Below are positions 8,679 to 17,064 of a stretch of 52,503 nucleotides of DNA, piece by piece; the first letter of the stretch is position 1, and each line of letters opens with the position of its first letter. Source of the stretch: Gammaproteobacteria bacterium (GTDB lineage: Bacteria; Pseudomonadota; Gammaproteobacteria; Steroidobacterales; Steroidobacteraceae). The position numbers and the translations under genes were made by a program. Under the pieces are notes generated by a model. It was not told the origin of the DNA. It did no database searches and was given only the letters and a program-made list of their open reading frames with translations. The DNA lies in the NCBI GenBank assembly GCA_003137095.1, contig PLET01000053.1, positions 909 to 53,411 of the forward strand, read 5' to 3'.

Positions 8679-9301
8679 CCCTGCCGCGCACCGCTTTCAC
8701 CACTGAGCGCAAGGGTCATGCGCACCAGTTGCGCCAGGGAGTTGGCCTGCATCTTTTCCATGACTCGGGCGCGGTGGATCTCCACCGTGCGCTGGCTGAC
8801 ACCGAGATCGGCCGCCACCACCTTGTTCGGCTTGCCGTTGGTCACCAGTTCGAGCACCTCGCGTTCCCGCGGCGTGAGCGACTGCAGGCGTTCGCGAATG
8901 CTGTCGCTGCGCCCGAAGGCCCGGCGGTTGACGGCATCTTTTTCGAGCGCCCGCTGCACCCGATCGATCAGATCCTGGTCGCGGAAAGGCTTTGACAGAA
9001 AATCGAAGGCACCATGCTGCATCGCCTCCACGGCCATGGATATGTCGCCGTGACCGGTGATGAAGATGACGGGGATCATTGCGCCGCGCAGATTGAGCTG
9101 CTGTTGCAGCTCCAGGCCGCTCATGCCCGGCATGCGCACATCGACGACCAGACAGCCTGGTTGGTCCGCCGAGTAGCGCGGCAGGAATTCCTGCGCGGAG
9201 GCGAACACGCCGACCGGCAGATTGATCGACTTGAACAACAACTTGAGCGATCCGCGTACGGCATCGTCGTCATCGATCACGAATACCGTTGGCGGAGCCA
9301 T
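8660..9301 (-). CDS. fixJ: FixJ-family response regulator
   Basis: A 213-residue two-domain regulator. The receiver domain (about residues 5-120) has the acidic pocket IDDDD (9-13), phospho-acceptor Asp54 in VVDVRMPGMSG, and the Thr and Lys positions in ITGHGD and LSKPF. The C-terminal LuxR-type helix-turn-helix has LTPREREVLELVTNG and VSQRTVEIHRARVMEKM. The start at 9301 lies 2 bp after the kinase stop. A longer frame upstream overlaps the kinase and is rejected. FixJ proteins activate microaerobic genes such as cbb3 oxidase and fixK; no fixK-like gene is visible here. Confidence 0.93.
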   Translation of the reverse strand: MAPPTVFVIDDDDAVRGSLKLLFKSINLPVGVFASAQEFLPRYSADQPGCLVVDVRMPGMSGLELQQQLNLRGAMIPVIFITGHGDISMAVEAMQHGAFDFLSKPFRDQDLIDRVQRALEKDAVNRRAFGRSDSIRERLQSLTPREREVLELVTNGKPNKVVAADLGVSQRTVEIHRARVMEKMQANSLAQLVRMTLALSGESGARQGHSDSR

Positions 9302-9303
9302 TT

Positions 9304-10812
9304 TCACGATCGAGTTTCCTGAATTACCGGCAGCCGAAATAAAAAACAAGAACCCTCGGGGACGTTCGGCTGGTATTCGATCTTGCCCCGATGAGCCTCG
9401 ATGATACTCCGGCTGATCGCCAGGCCCAAGCCGGTGCCGTCGCTTTTGGTGGTTGCGAACTGCGTGAAGAGCCTGGGCAGAAACTCGGCCGACACGCCCG
9501 AGCCGTTGTCGCACACCCGCACCTCCAGCTGATCTTCACCGTGCATTTCAGTATGGATGACGATTTCGCGTTTGCCGTGTTCCCGGCAATCAACCGCCTG
9601 AACGGCGTTTCGAACCAGATTGAGCAGCACCTGCTGGATCTGTATCGGGTCGATGTCGACCCAGAGCAGATCGGCGCCGAGATCGAGGCTGATGCGCACG
9701 TCGTTCATCCGGGCATCGGCGCGCGTGAGCGGTCCGAGTTCCTCGATGAGCACGTTGATTTGCACCGGTTCGCGCTGGGTCTCGCGGCTGCGCACCAGGC
9801 TGCGCAGCCGCCTGATGATCTCCCCGGCGCGCAGCGCCTGCGCGGCGATCTGTTCAAGCGCCTCGCGAACCGCTTCGTTGTGCGACTGGTCGGCCTGCAG
9901 CAGACGACGGGCGGCCTGCGCATAGGTGGTGATGGCGGACAGGGGCTGATTGATTTCGTGGGAGATGCCGGAGGCCATTTCGCCCATGGTCGCCAGGCGC
10001 GAGACATGGGTTATGCGTTCGTGCGCCTGACGCGCATCCGCCTCCGCACGACGCGCATCCGTGACATCGTCGCCCGAACACAGCACCCCGGTCACGGCGC
10101 CGACGGCATCCGCGATCGCCACATACCGCCAGGCGATGGTGCGCATCTCCCCGCCCGGCCTGCAAACACGGTACTCGTCGTACACCGGACCCTGCGCGTG
10201 CCGCTCGAGGAATGCGTGAAATTGCGCCGATGCACCCGCCCGCTCCTCCGCCGGCACCACCGCCTCGAACCACTCCGCTCCGAGCAGCGTCCTTTCCTCC
10301 GCGTCCAGGACCTCGCAGCCCTTGCGGTTGACCAGGGTGACACGGCGGTTCGGGTCGAGCACGACGAGGACGGCCTGCACGGCCTCCAGATAGCGATTGG
10401 CGCGGTCCCGTTCTCGCACCACCGCGGCGAGCGCCTGATGACGCAGCGTCAGATCGTGCACGAAGCCGACATAACGCGGCGGATGGGTTTTCGCGATGCG
10501 TCCCACGGAGAGAAACCCCGGGAACACCGAACCGTCCTTGCGGCGATTCTCCACCTCGCGTCCGATGCCGATGATGTGTGCGACACCGGTGCGCTCGTAG
10601 CGCTCCATGTAGGCATCGTGATTATTTCGATCCTTGTCGGCCATCAGCAAATTGACGTTGCGGCCCAGCACCTCGGCTGCCGCATAGCCGTAGAGCCGCT
10701 CCGCGGCCTGATTGAACACTTCGATGCAACCGCGACTGTCGATCAGGATCACCGCATCCACCGTTGCATCGAGCAGCGCGCTCAGTTCGGATGCCGGGCC
10801 GGTATCGTTCAT
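9304..10812 (-). CDS. fixL: FixL-like heme PAS sensor histidine kinase
   Basis: A 502-residue kinase with no membrane segment. PAS1 (about residues 8-120) carries GYAAAEVLGRNVNLLM, His65 in NNHDAYMERY and Arg85 in IIGIGREV. From memory of Bradyrhizobium FixL, its heme-ligand His200 and oxygen-sensing Arg220 are also 20 residues apart in the same local sequence, so heme and O2 binding are likely. PAS2 spans about 135-255. The kinase core has the H box with His285 (MGEMASGISHEINQP), an N box (LLNLVRNAVQAV), and ATP-binding VCDNGSGVS and GTGLGLAIS. It should phosphorylate the regulator encoded 2 bp downstream. Confidence 0.92.
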   Translation of the reverse strand: MNDTGPASELSALLDATVDAVILIDSRGCIEVFNQAAERLYGYAAAEVLGRNVNLLMADKDRNNHDAYMERYERTGVAHIIGIGREVENRRKDGSVFPGFLSVGRIAKTHPPRYVGFVHDLTLRHQALAAVVRERDRANRYLEAVQAVLVVLDPNRRVTLVNRKGCEVLDAEERTLLGAEWFEAVVPAEERAGASAQFHAFLERHAQGPVYDEYRVCRPGGEMRTIAWRYVAIADAVGAVTGVLCSGDDVTDARRAEADARQAHERITHVSRLATMGEMASGISHEINQPLSAITTYAQAARRLLQADQSHNEAVREALEQIAAQALRAGEIIRRLRSLVRSRETQREPVQINVLIEELGPLTRADARMNDVRISLDLGADLLWVDIDPIQIQQVLLNLVRNAVQAVDCREHGKREIVIHTEMHGEDQLEVRVCDNGSGVSAEFLPRLFTQFATTKSDGTGLGLAISRSIIEAHRGKIEYQPNVPEGSCFLFRLPVIQETRS

Positions 10813-10925
10813 GATCCGGTCCCGGCCCCTGCCGCGACGGCGGCCGCCGCATAGGTACATCTACCGATGGCCGGGATGGTTCTGCGCATTGTGACCCTTG
10901 CCATCGACGCGTAGTTTGCGCAACG
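10813..10925. promoter_or_regulatory. Divergent control region between the FixL-like kinase and the stress protein
   Basis: A 113-bp gap between two divergent genes that must hold both promoters. It is GC-rich. I found no TTGAT-N4-ATCAA (FNR/FixK) box and no clear -35/-10 pair. Confidence 0.3.
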
Positions 10926-11798
10926 ATGCAGAAGACTTCGATTCTGTTGGTGATCGAGCGCGAAGACGCCATCCATCGCAGCGTCAGCCGCGCGCTCATG
11001 CTTGCGCGCTACCTGCATGCGCGCCTCGACATCATGTTCTGCGACATCGCGGGTCCCTCGATGCGGCCGTCGTCCACCGCGCTGTCGAGCGTTTCGAAGG
11101 ACGCCCGGGACTACTTGTTCTCCTTGCGCAACTACATCATAGCGCCGGACATCGAAATTACAACGAACGCCGCTTTCGAAGGCACGGTGGCCGAGCACGT
11201 TCTTCGCAAGCTGCAATCCAATTCCTGCGCGATGGTGATCAAGAGTGTGAGTCGGGTGCATGATGGGCTGGTTGACGCACGGCCTGCGTGGGATCTCATC
11301 CGCAATTCTCGAGCACCACTGCTGCTGACCCGCGGCGAGCCCTGGCACCCCAAGCCGCGATTCGCTGCGGCCGTCGATTTCATGAACCGGCGCAGTTCGG
11401 GTCAGCCGCTGGCCGTCGCGCAGATCGGCGAGTCGTTGCGCCTCGCCTGTGACGCGCAGTTGGATCTGATCCGCGTTCAAGCCCCGGACGCGCAGGGGGA
11501 ACCATCCGAGGATTGGCGCCTGCAGGGGCTGGGCCGCCAGCTCACGATTGCGGCGCAGCGCTTGCATACCATCGCCGGGCACGCGGGGGACGCCCTGCCG
11601 CGCTTCGTCGCGCAGCAGGACTATGATCTGCTTGCCATCGGCGCCGCGGATGCCCCCGGGGACGTCCAAGAACGCGGCCTTCTCGAGCATCTGCTGAGAT
11701 TGACGCTTTGCGACCTGCTGTTCGTCAACACCGCGCAATCCGATCCGCAGCGCACGCCGAACCGCTGGCCGGACGCCCCGGTCTCCGTTCGCGGGTGA
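10926..11798 (+). CDS. Tandem universal stress protein (UspA superfamily)
   Basis: A 290-residue cytoplasmic protein with two UspA-like halves. The first starts QKTSILLVIEREDAIHRSVSRALMLARYLHARLDI and the second near residue 145 (FAAAVDFMNRRSSG). The second half ends DYDLLAIGAADAPG and LLFVNTAQ, like the C-terminal strand of UspE-type proteins. The usual Gly-rich ATP loop (GxxGxxxxGS) is not obvious in either half. Its place next to FixLJ and the cbb3 operon fits a stress role at low oxygen, but this is inference. It ends 9 bp before the convergent cco-associated gene. Confidence 0.8.
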   Translation: MQKTSILLVIEREDAIHRSVSRALMLARYLHARLDIMFCDIAGPSMRPSSTALSSVSKDARDYLFSLRNYIIAPDIEITTNAAFEGTVAEHVLRKLQSNSCAMVIKSVSRVHDGLVDARPAWDLIRNSRAPLLLTRGEPWHPKPRFAAAVDFMNRRSSGQPLAVAQIGESLRLACDAQLDLIRVQAPDAQGEPSEDWRLQGLGRQLTIAAQRLHTIAGHAGDALPRFVAQQDYDLLAIGAADAPGDVQERGLLEHLLRLTLCDLLFVNTAQSDPQRTPNRWPDAPVSVRG

Positions 11799-11807
11799 GC
11801 CTGAGCA

Positions 11808-12521
11808 TCAAGGATGCAGATGCTGCAGCGGTCCGAGCACCGTGATCACCCCGAACACCAGCAGCAGCGCTCCGGCGGCGGCATGCCATTGGCGCGCCAG
11901 GGCGTGGCGCCAGATCTGCGCGCCGGCCAGACTGCCGCCGAACATGGCGGGTAGCGTGCCCAGTCCGTACAGCAGCATGGTGGAGGCGCCTTTGGCGGCG
12001 CCGCCCGCGAGCGCCGCGAACACCAGCATTGAATAAACGAGACCGCAGGGCAGCCAGCCCCACAGGGCACCGAGCAGCAGCGATCCGGCGAGCCCACGCG
12101 AGGGTATGGATCGCGCGATCGGCGCGAAGCGTCTCCACAGTGCGGCGCCCAGCCGTTCGAGGCCGCCCAACAGTCGCCAGCCGAACAGGACGCGAAGCGC
12201 CATGCCGATGAGCAGCGCGCCGGCGGCGGCCCGCAACACCAGCGCCAGGCGCTCCGTATCGAACAGCGCAGCCATTGCGCCGCCGAATGCCCCGCAATTC
12301 GCGCCGGCGACGGCATAGCTGCCGATGCGCCCGAACTGGTGGATGACGGCATGTCCGAATGCCGCCGACCGCCGGACCCCGCTATGCCGCGCGCGCATGC
12401 CGAGGGCACCGGCGATGCCGCCGCACATGGCCACGCAGTGCACACTCGCGGCGATCCCGGCCACGAAGGCCGCCGCGAGCGGCAGGGGACCCGCCGCGGC
12501 CAGCTGGTGATGCATGTGCAT
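11808..12521 (-). CDS. DsbD/SafE-like membrane protein of the cbb3 cluster
   Basis: A 237-residue inner-membrane protein with about six hydrophobic segments, of the sulfite exporter TauE/SafE or DsbD_2 (cytochrome biogenesis transmembrane) type. The family features AASVHCVAMCGGIAGAL near the N-terminus (Cys pair) and GWLPCGLVYSML in the middle (Pro-Cys) are present. Homologues commonly sit at the end of cco operons after ccoS and are thought to help copper or thiol handling during oxidase assembly. The start at 12521 overlaps the ccoS stop (TGATG). The N-terminus MHMHHQ is His-rich, a possible metal site. Confidence 0.85.
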   Translation of the reverse strand: MHMHHQLAAAGPLPLAAAFVAGIAASVHCVAMCGGIAGALGMRARHSGVRRSAAFGHAVIHQFGRIGSYAVAGANCGAFGGAMAALFDTERLALVLRAAAGALLIGMALRVLFGWRLLGGLERLGAALWRRFAPIARSIPSRGLAGSLLLGALWGWLPCGLVYSMLVFAALAGGAAKGASTMLLYGLGTLPAMFGGSLAGAQIWRHALARQWHAAAGALLLVFGVITVLGPLQHLHP

Positions 12522-12703
12522 CACGGCGGCGCGCTCCCGCCGGCGGGAGGCTGGGGGGGCTTGCTGTCGTCGTCGGTGAGGATTTCCCAGGCCGGCGAAT
12601 CCAGCTCGTCGAACTGCCCCGCGCCCACCGCCCAGAAAAACGCCCAAACCGCGAATCCCACCAGCACCAGACTGAGCGGGATGAGAACGAACACGATGCT
12701 CAT
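12521..12703 (-). CDS. ccoS: cbb3 oxidase maturation protein CcoS
   Basis: A 60-residue single-span protein. It has one hydrophobic helix (residues 3-27) followed by GQFDELDSPAWEILTDDD, matching the family's short acidic motif (GQFDDLxxPA). CcoS is needed for cofactor insertion into cbb3 oxidase. Its ATG overlaps the ccoI stop by ATGA. The Pro/Gly-rich end is not conserved in the family. Confidence 0.9.
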   Translation of the reverse strand: MSIVFVLIPLSLVLVGFAVWAFFWAVGAGQFDELDSPAWEILTDDDSKPPQPPAGGSAPP

Positions 12704-15177
12704 GATGAAGATCTCCCGACAAGCGCGGCCGCCGGCTCCGTTGCGGCCGGCGCGGCGGTGGGCGCCGGCCGGCGCATCACCCGCATTGAATTGAGCACGA
12801 CCAGGATCGAGCTCAACGACATGCCGATGGCCGCAAGCCACGGCGGCACCCAACCCATGGCGGCGAGCGGCATGGCGGTCAAATTGTAGCCCGCCGCCCA
12901 CACCAGATTCTGCTTGATGATGCGCTGCGCACGCCGCGCGAGGAGGAAGGCACCGGGCAGCGCATCGAGCGAATCGCCCATCAGGATCAGGTCGGCGCTC
13001 GCGAGCGCCAAGGCCGATCCGCGCCCCATGGCGATCGACACGCCGGAGCCGCCGAGCACCGGCGCATCATTGATGCCATCGCCGACCATGGCGACGAATT
13101 CACCCCGCGCGGCGAGTGCGCGGATATGCTCGAGCTTGTCCATCGGGGATTGCCGTGCGCGATAGCGGCTGATTCCGCATTGCCGCGCGAGGCGGCCGAC
13201 CGCCTCCGCCGAATCACCGCTCAGGATCTGCACTTCGAGGCCCTGTTCTTCCAGCAACGCGACTGTGCGTGCGCTTTCGGCGCGCGCAGCGTCGCCGAGA
13301 GTGAAGGCCGCCAGCTCGACCCCGGCTTTGCCGAGCACGATCGCCGCATCGTCATCGGCTTTCGCCGCGATGTCCTCAGCCGCGGTGCCGGCCTCTGCGC
13401 CGCCGGCCGCCGCGAAGGCGCGTGTGCCGATCCGGTACCTGGCACCCTCGACCACGCCTTCGATGCCCGCGCCGGCGACGATCCGCACGTCGGATGCGAC
13501 CGATCGCGCAACCGCGCCGCTGAAGGCCCGAGCGATCGGATGCTCGGACGCCACCTCCAGCGAGGCTGCGATCGCCAGGCATTCGTGCGCCGGCAGTTCC
13601 GCACGCGGCATGCAGCGGCCGATGGTCACGGTGCCTTGGGTCAGCGTGCCGGTCTTGTCGAACACGACGCACGTGGCCCTGGCCAGACCCTCCACCGCAT
13701 CCGCATGCGTCACCAGCACGCCGCGCCTCGCCAATGCCGCGTTGGCGCTCGCCACCGCCACCAAGGTCGCCAGGGACAAGGCACAGGGACAGGCCACGAC
13801 CAGCACCGCCAGCGTGGCGGCGAACGCCCGGTCCGGATCGACCGCCAACCAGAACACACAGACCAGCGCGGCACCGATCAGCACCCGCGCCAGGAAGCGG
13901 CTTGCGGTCAGGTCGGCCGCCCGCGTGACGCGCGGCCGCTCCGCCTGCGCGCGATTGAGCAGCGCCACGATGCTGGCAAGCAGCGTCGCAGGCCCAACCG
14001 CCGTGATGCGCATGCGCAGCGGCGCATCGAGGTTGATGGTGCCCGCCGCGACGCGATCGCCGACGGCGCGGCTCACCGGTGTCGATTCGCCGGTCAGCAT
14101 GGATTCGTCGACGCGGGTCGCCCCGAGCGTGATCTCCCCGTCGGCGGGCACGACCTCCCCGGTGCGCACCAGCAAGCGGTCCGCGACCGCGAGCTGCCCG
14201 ACGGTCACGTCCTGGATGGCACCCGCCTCGGCGGGCGCCAGGCGGTGCGCGGTCACCGGCAACAGGCGGCTCAGTGAATCGGTCACCCCGACGCTTTGAT
14301 GGCGCGCAATCATCTCCACATAGCGGGCTATGCTCAGAAAGAAGATGAACATCGTGACCGAATCGAAATAGACCTGTCCGGCGTGCCGCCAGGTGTTGAT
14401 CACGCTGGCGCCGTACGCGAGCAGCAGGCCGACGCTGACGGGCACGTCCATGGTGATGCTGCGCGAGCGCAGCGCCTGGGCCGCGCCCTTGAGGAACGGC
14501 CAGCCTGCGTACAACATCACGGGCGTGGCAACCAGCAGGCTGACGATGCGCAGATACGCCCTGATGGCCTCATCCATGCCGTTGAAATCCCCGGAATACA
14601 TGGCCACGGCGAACATCATCACCTGCATCATGCCGAGTCCCGCGACGGCCAGCCGTTTCAGGATCGCGCGCCGCTCGTCGCGCACCTGCAGGTGGGAGCT
14701 CTCCGGCGTCACGGGGTGCGGCCGGTAGCCGAGTTCGGCAATGGCGCGCAGCACCCGCGACAGGGCGACCCGGTCCGGATTCCACACCACCTGGGCGCGG
14801 CCGCTCGCCGTATTCACGCTGGTGCGCACCACGCCGTCGATGCGCTGCAAGGCGCGACCGATGAGCCAGCTGCACGCGGCACAGGTCAGACCGTCGATCA
14901 GCAGGATGACGGCACGCCCGTCAGGCTCCTGCCGGCACAGCGATGCAATCACCGCAGGCTCGTCATAAGCAAGCCATTCACCTATTTCCGTCGGCCTGAC
15001 CGACGGTGCGGTGCGGAACCGGTAGAAATCCTCGAGGCCCAGGCCGGCGATCAGCTGCAGCGCCGCCCGGCATCCCGGGCAGCATAGGGCGACTTCCGCA
15101 TCGCCCAGCCGCACCCACTGCACCGCGCGGCCCGCCAGGGGCTCGCCGCAGTGGAAGCACTCGGAGGGTGCGGTCAT
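12700..15177 (-). CDS. ccoI: Copper-exporting P1B ATPase CcoI/FixI
   Basis: An 825-residue P-type ATPase that supplies copper for the CuB site of cbb3 oxidase. The N-terminus has a CFHCG...CCPGC cysteine-rich segment (residues 7-36) typical of CcoI/FixI, then a heavy-metal domain with GLTCAACSW (CAAC at 99-102). Downstream come the membrane CPC motif (VVACPCALSLAT), phosphorylation site DKTGTLTQG, TGES in the actuator domain, and MVGDGINDAPVL in the hinge. The length fits the family. It lies 4 bp downstream of the short FixH-like gene and overlaps ccoS. Confidence 0.97.
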   Translation of the reverse strand: MTAPSECFHCGEPLAGRAVQWVRLGDAEVALCCPGCRAALQLIAGLGLEDFYRFRTAPSVRPTEIGEWLAYDEPAVIASLCRQEPDGRAVILLIDGLTCAACSWLIGRALQRIDGVVRTSVNTASGRAQVVWNPDRVALSRVLRAIAELGYRPHPVTPESSHLQVRDERRAILKRLAVAGLGMMQVMMFAVAMYSGDFNGMDEAIRAYLRIVSLLVATPVMLYAGWPFLKGAAQALRSRSITMDVPVSVGLLLAYGASVINTWRHAGQVYFDSVTMFIFFLSIARYVEMIARHQSVGVTDSLSRLLPVTAHRLAPAEAGAIQDVTVGQLAVADRLLVRTGEVVPADGEITLGATRVDESMLTGESTPVSRAVGDRVAAGTINLDAPLRMRITAVGPATLLASIVALLNRAQAERPRVTRAADLTASRFLARVLIGAALVCVFWLAVDPDRAFAATLAVLVVACPCALSLATLVAVASANAALARRGVLVTHADAVEGLARATCVVFDKTGTLTQGTVTIGRCMPRAELPAHECLAIAASLEVASEHPIARAFSGAVARSVASDVRIVAGAGIEGVVEGARYRIGTRAFAAAGGAEAGTAAEDIAAKADDDAAIVLGKAGVELAAFTLGDAARAESARTVALLEEQGLEVQILSGDSAEAVGRLARQCGISRYRARQSPMDKLEHIRALAARGEFVAMVGDGINDAPVLGGSGVSIAMGRGSALALASADLILMGDSLDALPGAFLLARRAQRIIKQNLVWAAGYNLTAMPLAAMGWVPPWLAAIGMSLSSILVVLNSMRVMRRPAPTAAPAATEPAAALVGRSSS

Positions 15178-15181
15178 GCGC

Positions 15182-15388
15182 TCATTCCGCCGGCGGCACG
15201 ACGGAATTCGACGGGTGTCCCCGCTCGATCGCCTTGTCCGCGTGCGGCGTGCGCACGTCGGCCTCCGGATTCTGCAGTATCAGCACCATGGTGATCACCC
15301 CGGCGATCACCGATGCCACCGGTGGGGCTATCACCAGCCACATGATCGGATAGTGGTACCAGGATTTGCTCTGCGCTTGAGTGGGCAT
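15182..15388 (-). CDS. Very short FixH/CcoH-like membrane protein
   Basis: A 68-residue protein between ccoG and ccoI, the normal place of ccoH/fixH. It starts SKSWYHYPIMWLVIAPPVASVIAGVITMVLILQNP, resembling the N-terminal membrane helix of FixH (W-Y/F-x-x-P...WF...P), then a short polar tail. FixH proteins usually run to 150-170 residues with a periplasmic domain that is absent here. A GGAGAAGG site lies 3 bases before ATG 15388, and the frame is closed by its own stop 4 bp before ccoI, so it looks like a real gene. It could be a reduced CcoH or a distinct small assembly factor. Confidence 0.75.
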   Translation of the reverse strand: MPTQAQSKSWYHYPIMWLVIAPPVASVIAGVITMVLILQNPEADVRTPHADKAIERGHPSNSVVPPAE

Positions 15389-15410
15389 TGTCCTTCTCCG
15401 TTGCAAAATT

Positions 15411-16790
15411 TTACGGTTCGGCGAAAAATCGGGCGCGGCTCGTCACCCGGATGCGCGGCTCGTCCACCGCCTGGGCCGAGATCAGGAAATTGCGGCCGCC
15501 ATGCTCCTGACCGCCCGGAACGCGCACGCGCGCCACCACGGTCTTCACTTCCTCGGCATTGACGAACTGGGTCGGCGAATCGCTGTCGACCACCGCGTTC
15601 GGCAGATTCGACGCCGACAGCTTGAATTCGTGGGCCTGCTGATCCTTGTTGATGATGCGGATGCTGTAGACGTTTTCGATCCGGCCGTCATTGAGCTCGC
15701 GATACAGCGCATTGCGGTCCCGCAACACGTCCACATCGAGCGGCATGCGGTGCGACACCGCGAAGGCGAATCCCACCACCAGCAGGCACAACAGCGACGC
15801 GTACACGAGTATTCTTGGTCTGGCGATGCGGGTTGGCTTGCCGTCGATTTCGGCCTGGGTGGCATAGCGCACCAGCCCGCGCGGCGAGCCGACCTTGTCC
15901 ATGACCTCATCGCAGGCGTCGATGCAGGCGGCACAGGCGATGCATTCGTATTGGAGTCCCTTGCGGATGTCGATGCCCGTCGGGCAGGCCTGGACGCACA
16001 GCGTGCAGTCGATGCAGTCGCCGAGGCCGGGGGGCCGGAGGGCCGCGTCGCGGCCGCGCGATCCACGTGGCTCGCCGCGCTGCGCGTCGTAGGAGATGAT
16101 CAGGGTGTTGCGGTCGAACATGGCGCTCTGAAATCGCGCGTAGGGACACATGTACTTGCACACCTGCTCACGCAGGTAGCCCGCGTTCCCATAGGTCGCG
16201 AAACCGTAGAACAGGATCCAGTACCATTCCCAGGAGCTCAATTTCAGCGCCGCGACCCCCGCCGCGAGTTCGTGGACCGGCACGAAGAATCCGACGAAGC
16301 TGAAGCCGGTGAAGACCGCAAAGGAGACCCAGAGGATCTGCTTGGCGGCCTTGCGCAGCAGTTTTTGCGCCGTCCACGGCCCCTTGTCGAGCTTGATGCG
16401 CCGTGCCCACTTGCCCTCCGTGAGCCGTTCCATCCACACGAACACCTCGGTCCAAACGGTCTGCGGGCAGGCATAACCGCACCACAATCGGCCGCCCACC
16501 GCCGTAAAAAAAAACAGGGACAGCGCCGCAATGATCAGCAGCCACGTGAGCAGATAGAAATCCTGCGGGAAGAAGGTCAGGCCGAAGATGTAGAATTTGC
16601 GCGCCGGCAGGTCGAACAGCACGGCCTGTCGGCCATCCCATCGCACCCAGGGCAGCCCATAGAACACGCCGAGCAGGCCGGCCACCGCGAGGATGCGCAG
16701 CCGCGCGAAACGCCCGCCGACCTCGCGGGGATAGAGCTTTTGATGAGCGGCGTATAGCGAATCATCCGCCGCGGCCACGGGTGCCGTCAC
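15411..16790 (-). CDS. ccoG: cbb3 oxidase accessory Fe-S protein CcoG/FixG
   Basis: A 459-residue membrane ferredoxin. The N-terminal half has about five hydrophobic segments and WCGYACPQTVW. Two 4Fe-4S motifs follow, CIDCTLCVQACPTGID and CIACAACIDACDE. An Ig-like C-terminal domain begins at about residue 350 (VDVLRDRNALYRELNDGRIENVY). CcoG reduces copper for cbb3 maturation and is normally found in cco operons. The start at 16790 overlaps the preceding small gene by ATGA. Lengths and motifs are complete. Confidence 0.96.
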   Translation of the reverse strand: MTAPVAAADDSLYAAHQKLYPREVGGRFARLRILAVAGLLGVFYGLPWVRWDGRQAVLFDLPARKFYIFGLTFFPQDFYLLTWLLIIAALSLFFFTAVGGRLWCGYACPQTVWTEVFVWMERLTEGKWARRIKLDKGPWTAQKLLRKAAKQILWVSFAVFTGFSFVGFFVPVHELAAGVAALKLSSWEWYWILFYGFATYGNAGYLREQVCKYMCPYARFQSAMFDRNTLIISYDAQRGEPRGSRGRDAALRPPGLGDCIDCTLCVQACPTGIDIRKGLQYECIACAACIDACDEVMDKVGSPRGLVRYATQAEIDGKPTRIARPRILVYASLLCLLVVGFAFAVSHRMPLDVDVLRDRNALYRELNDGRIENVYSIRIINKDQQAHEFKLSASNLPNAVVDSDSPTQFVNAEEVKTVVARVRVPGGQEHGGRNFLISAQAVDEPRIRVTSRARFFAEP

Positions 16791-17062
16791 GAGTGCGGCC
16801 GTGATCTGAGCATATAGGCCGTCAGGGCGGCGGCCGACAAGGTGAAGGCCCAGAAAAAGAAGAAACCGGCCGCATAGGCGACCGGCCGCAGGGCAAGCCA
16901 GGTCGGCGGCAATTCATCCGAACCGAGCAGCATCGGGTCGAAGTAGGCGAAGAAAACCATGGTTTCCGCCGAGGCGGCCAGAAACGACGTCCACACGCTC
17001 ACCGCAATGCCTTCCCGAAGAGCAGACCATTCCAGCGGCGGCGGCTGATCCTCGGCCTCCAT
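16787..17062 (-). CDS. Small two-helix membrane protein of the cco operon, unknown function
   Basis: A 91-residue protein coded between ccoP (2 bp gap) and ccoG (4 bp overlap), so almost certainly co-translated with them. An acidic/proline N-terminus (MEAEDQPPPLEWSALRE) is followed by two hydrophobic segments, about residues 17-42 and 58-84. I recognise no conserved enzyme motif and no metal-ligand cluster. Similar small proteins are annotated only as hypothetical membrane proteins in some cco operons, to my knowledge. A role as a cbb3 assembly or accessory subunit is suggested only by position. Confidence 0.75.
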   Translation of the reverse strand: MEAEDQPPPLEWSALREGIAVSVWTSFLAASAETMVFFAYFDPMLLGSDELPPTWLALRPVAYAAGFFFFWAFTLSAAALTAYMLRSRPHS

Positions 17063-17064
17063 GA

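Noticed and set aside
9391..10854. Plus-strand open frame (487 codons) opposite the FixL-like kinase
   Set aside because: Composition typical of a shadow frame; the kinase on the other strand has complete conserved boxes.
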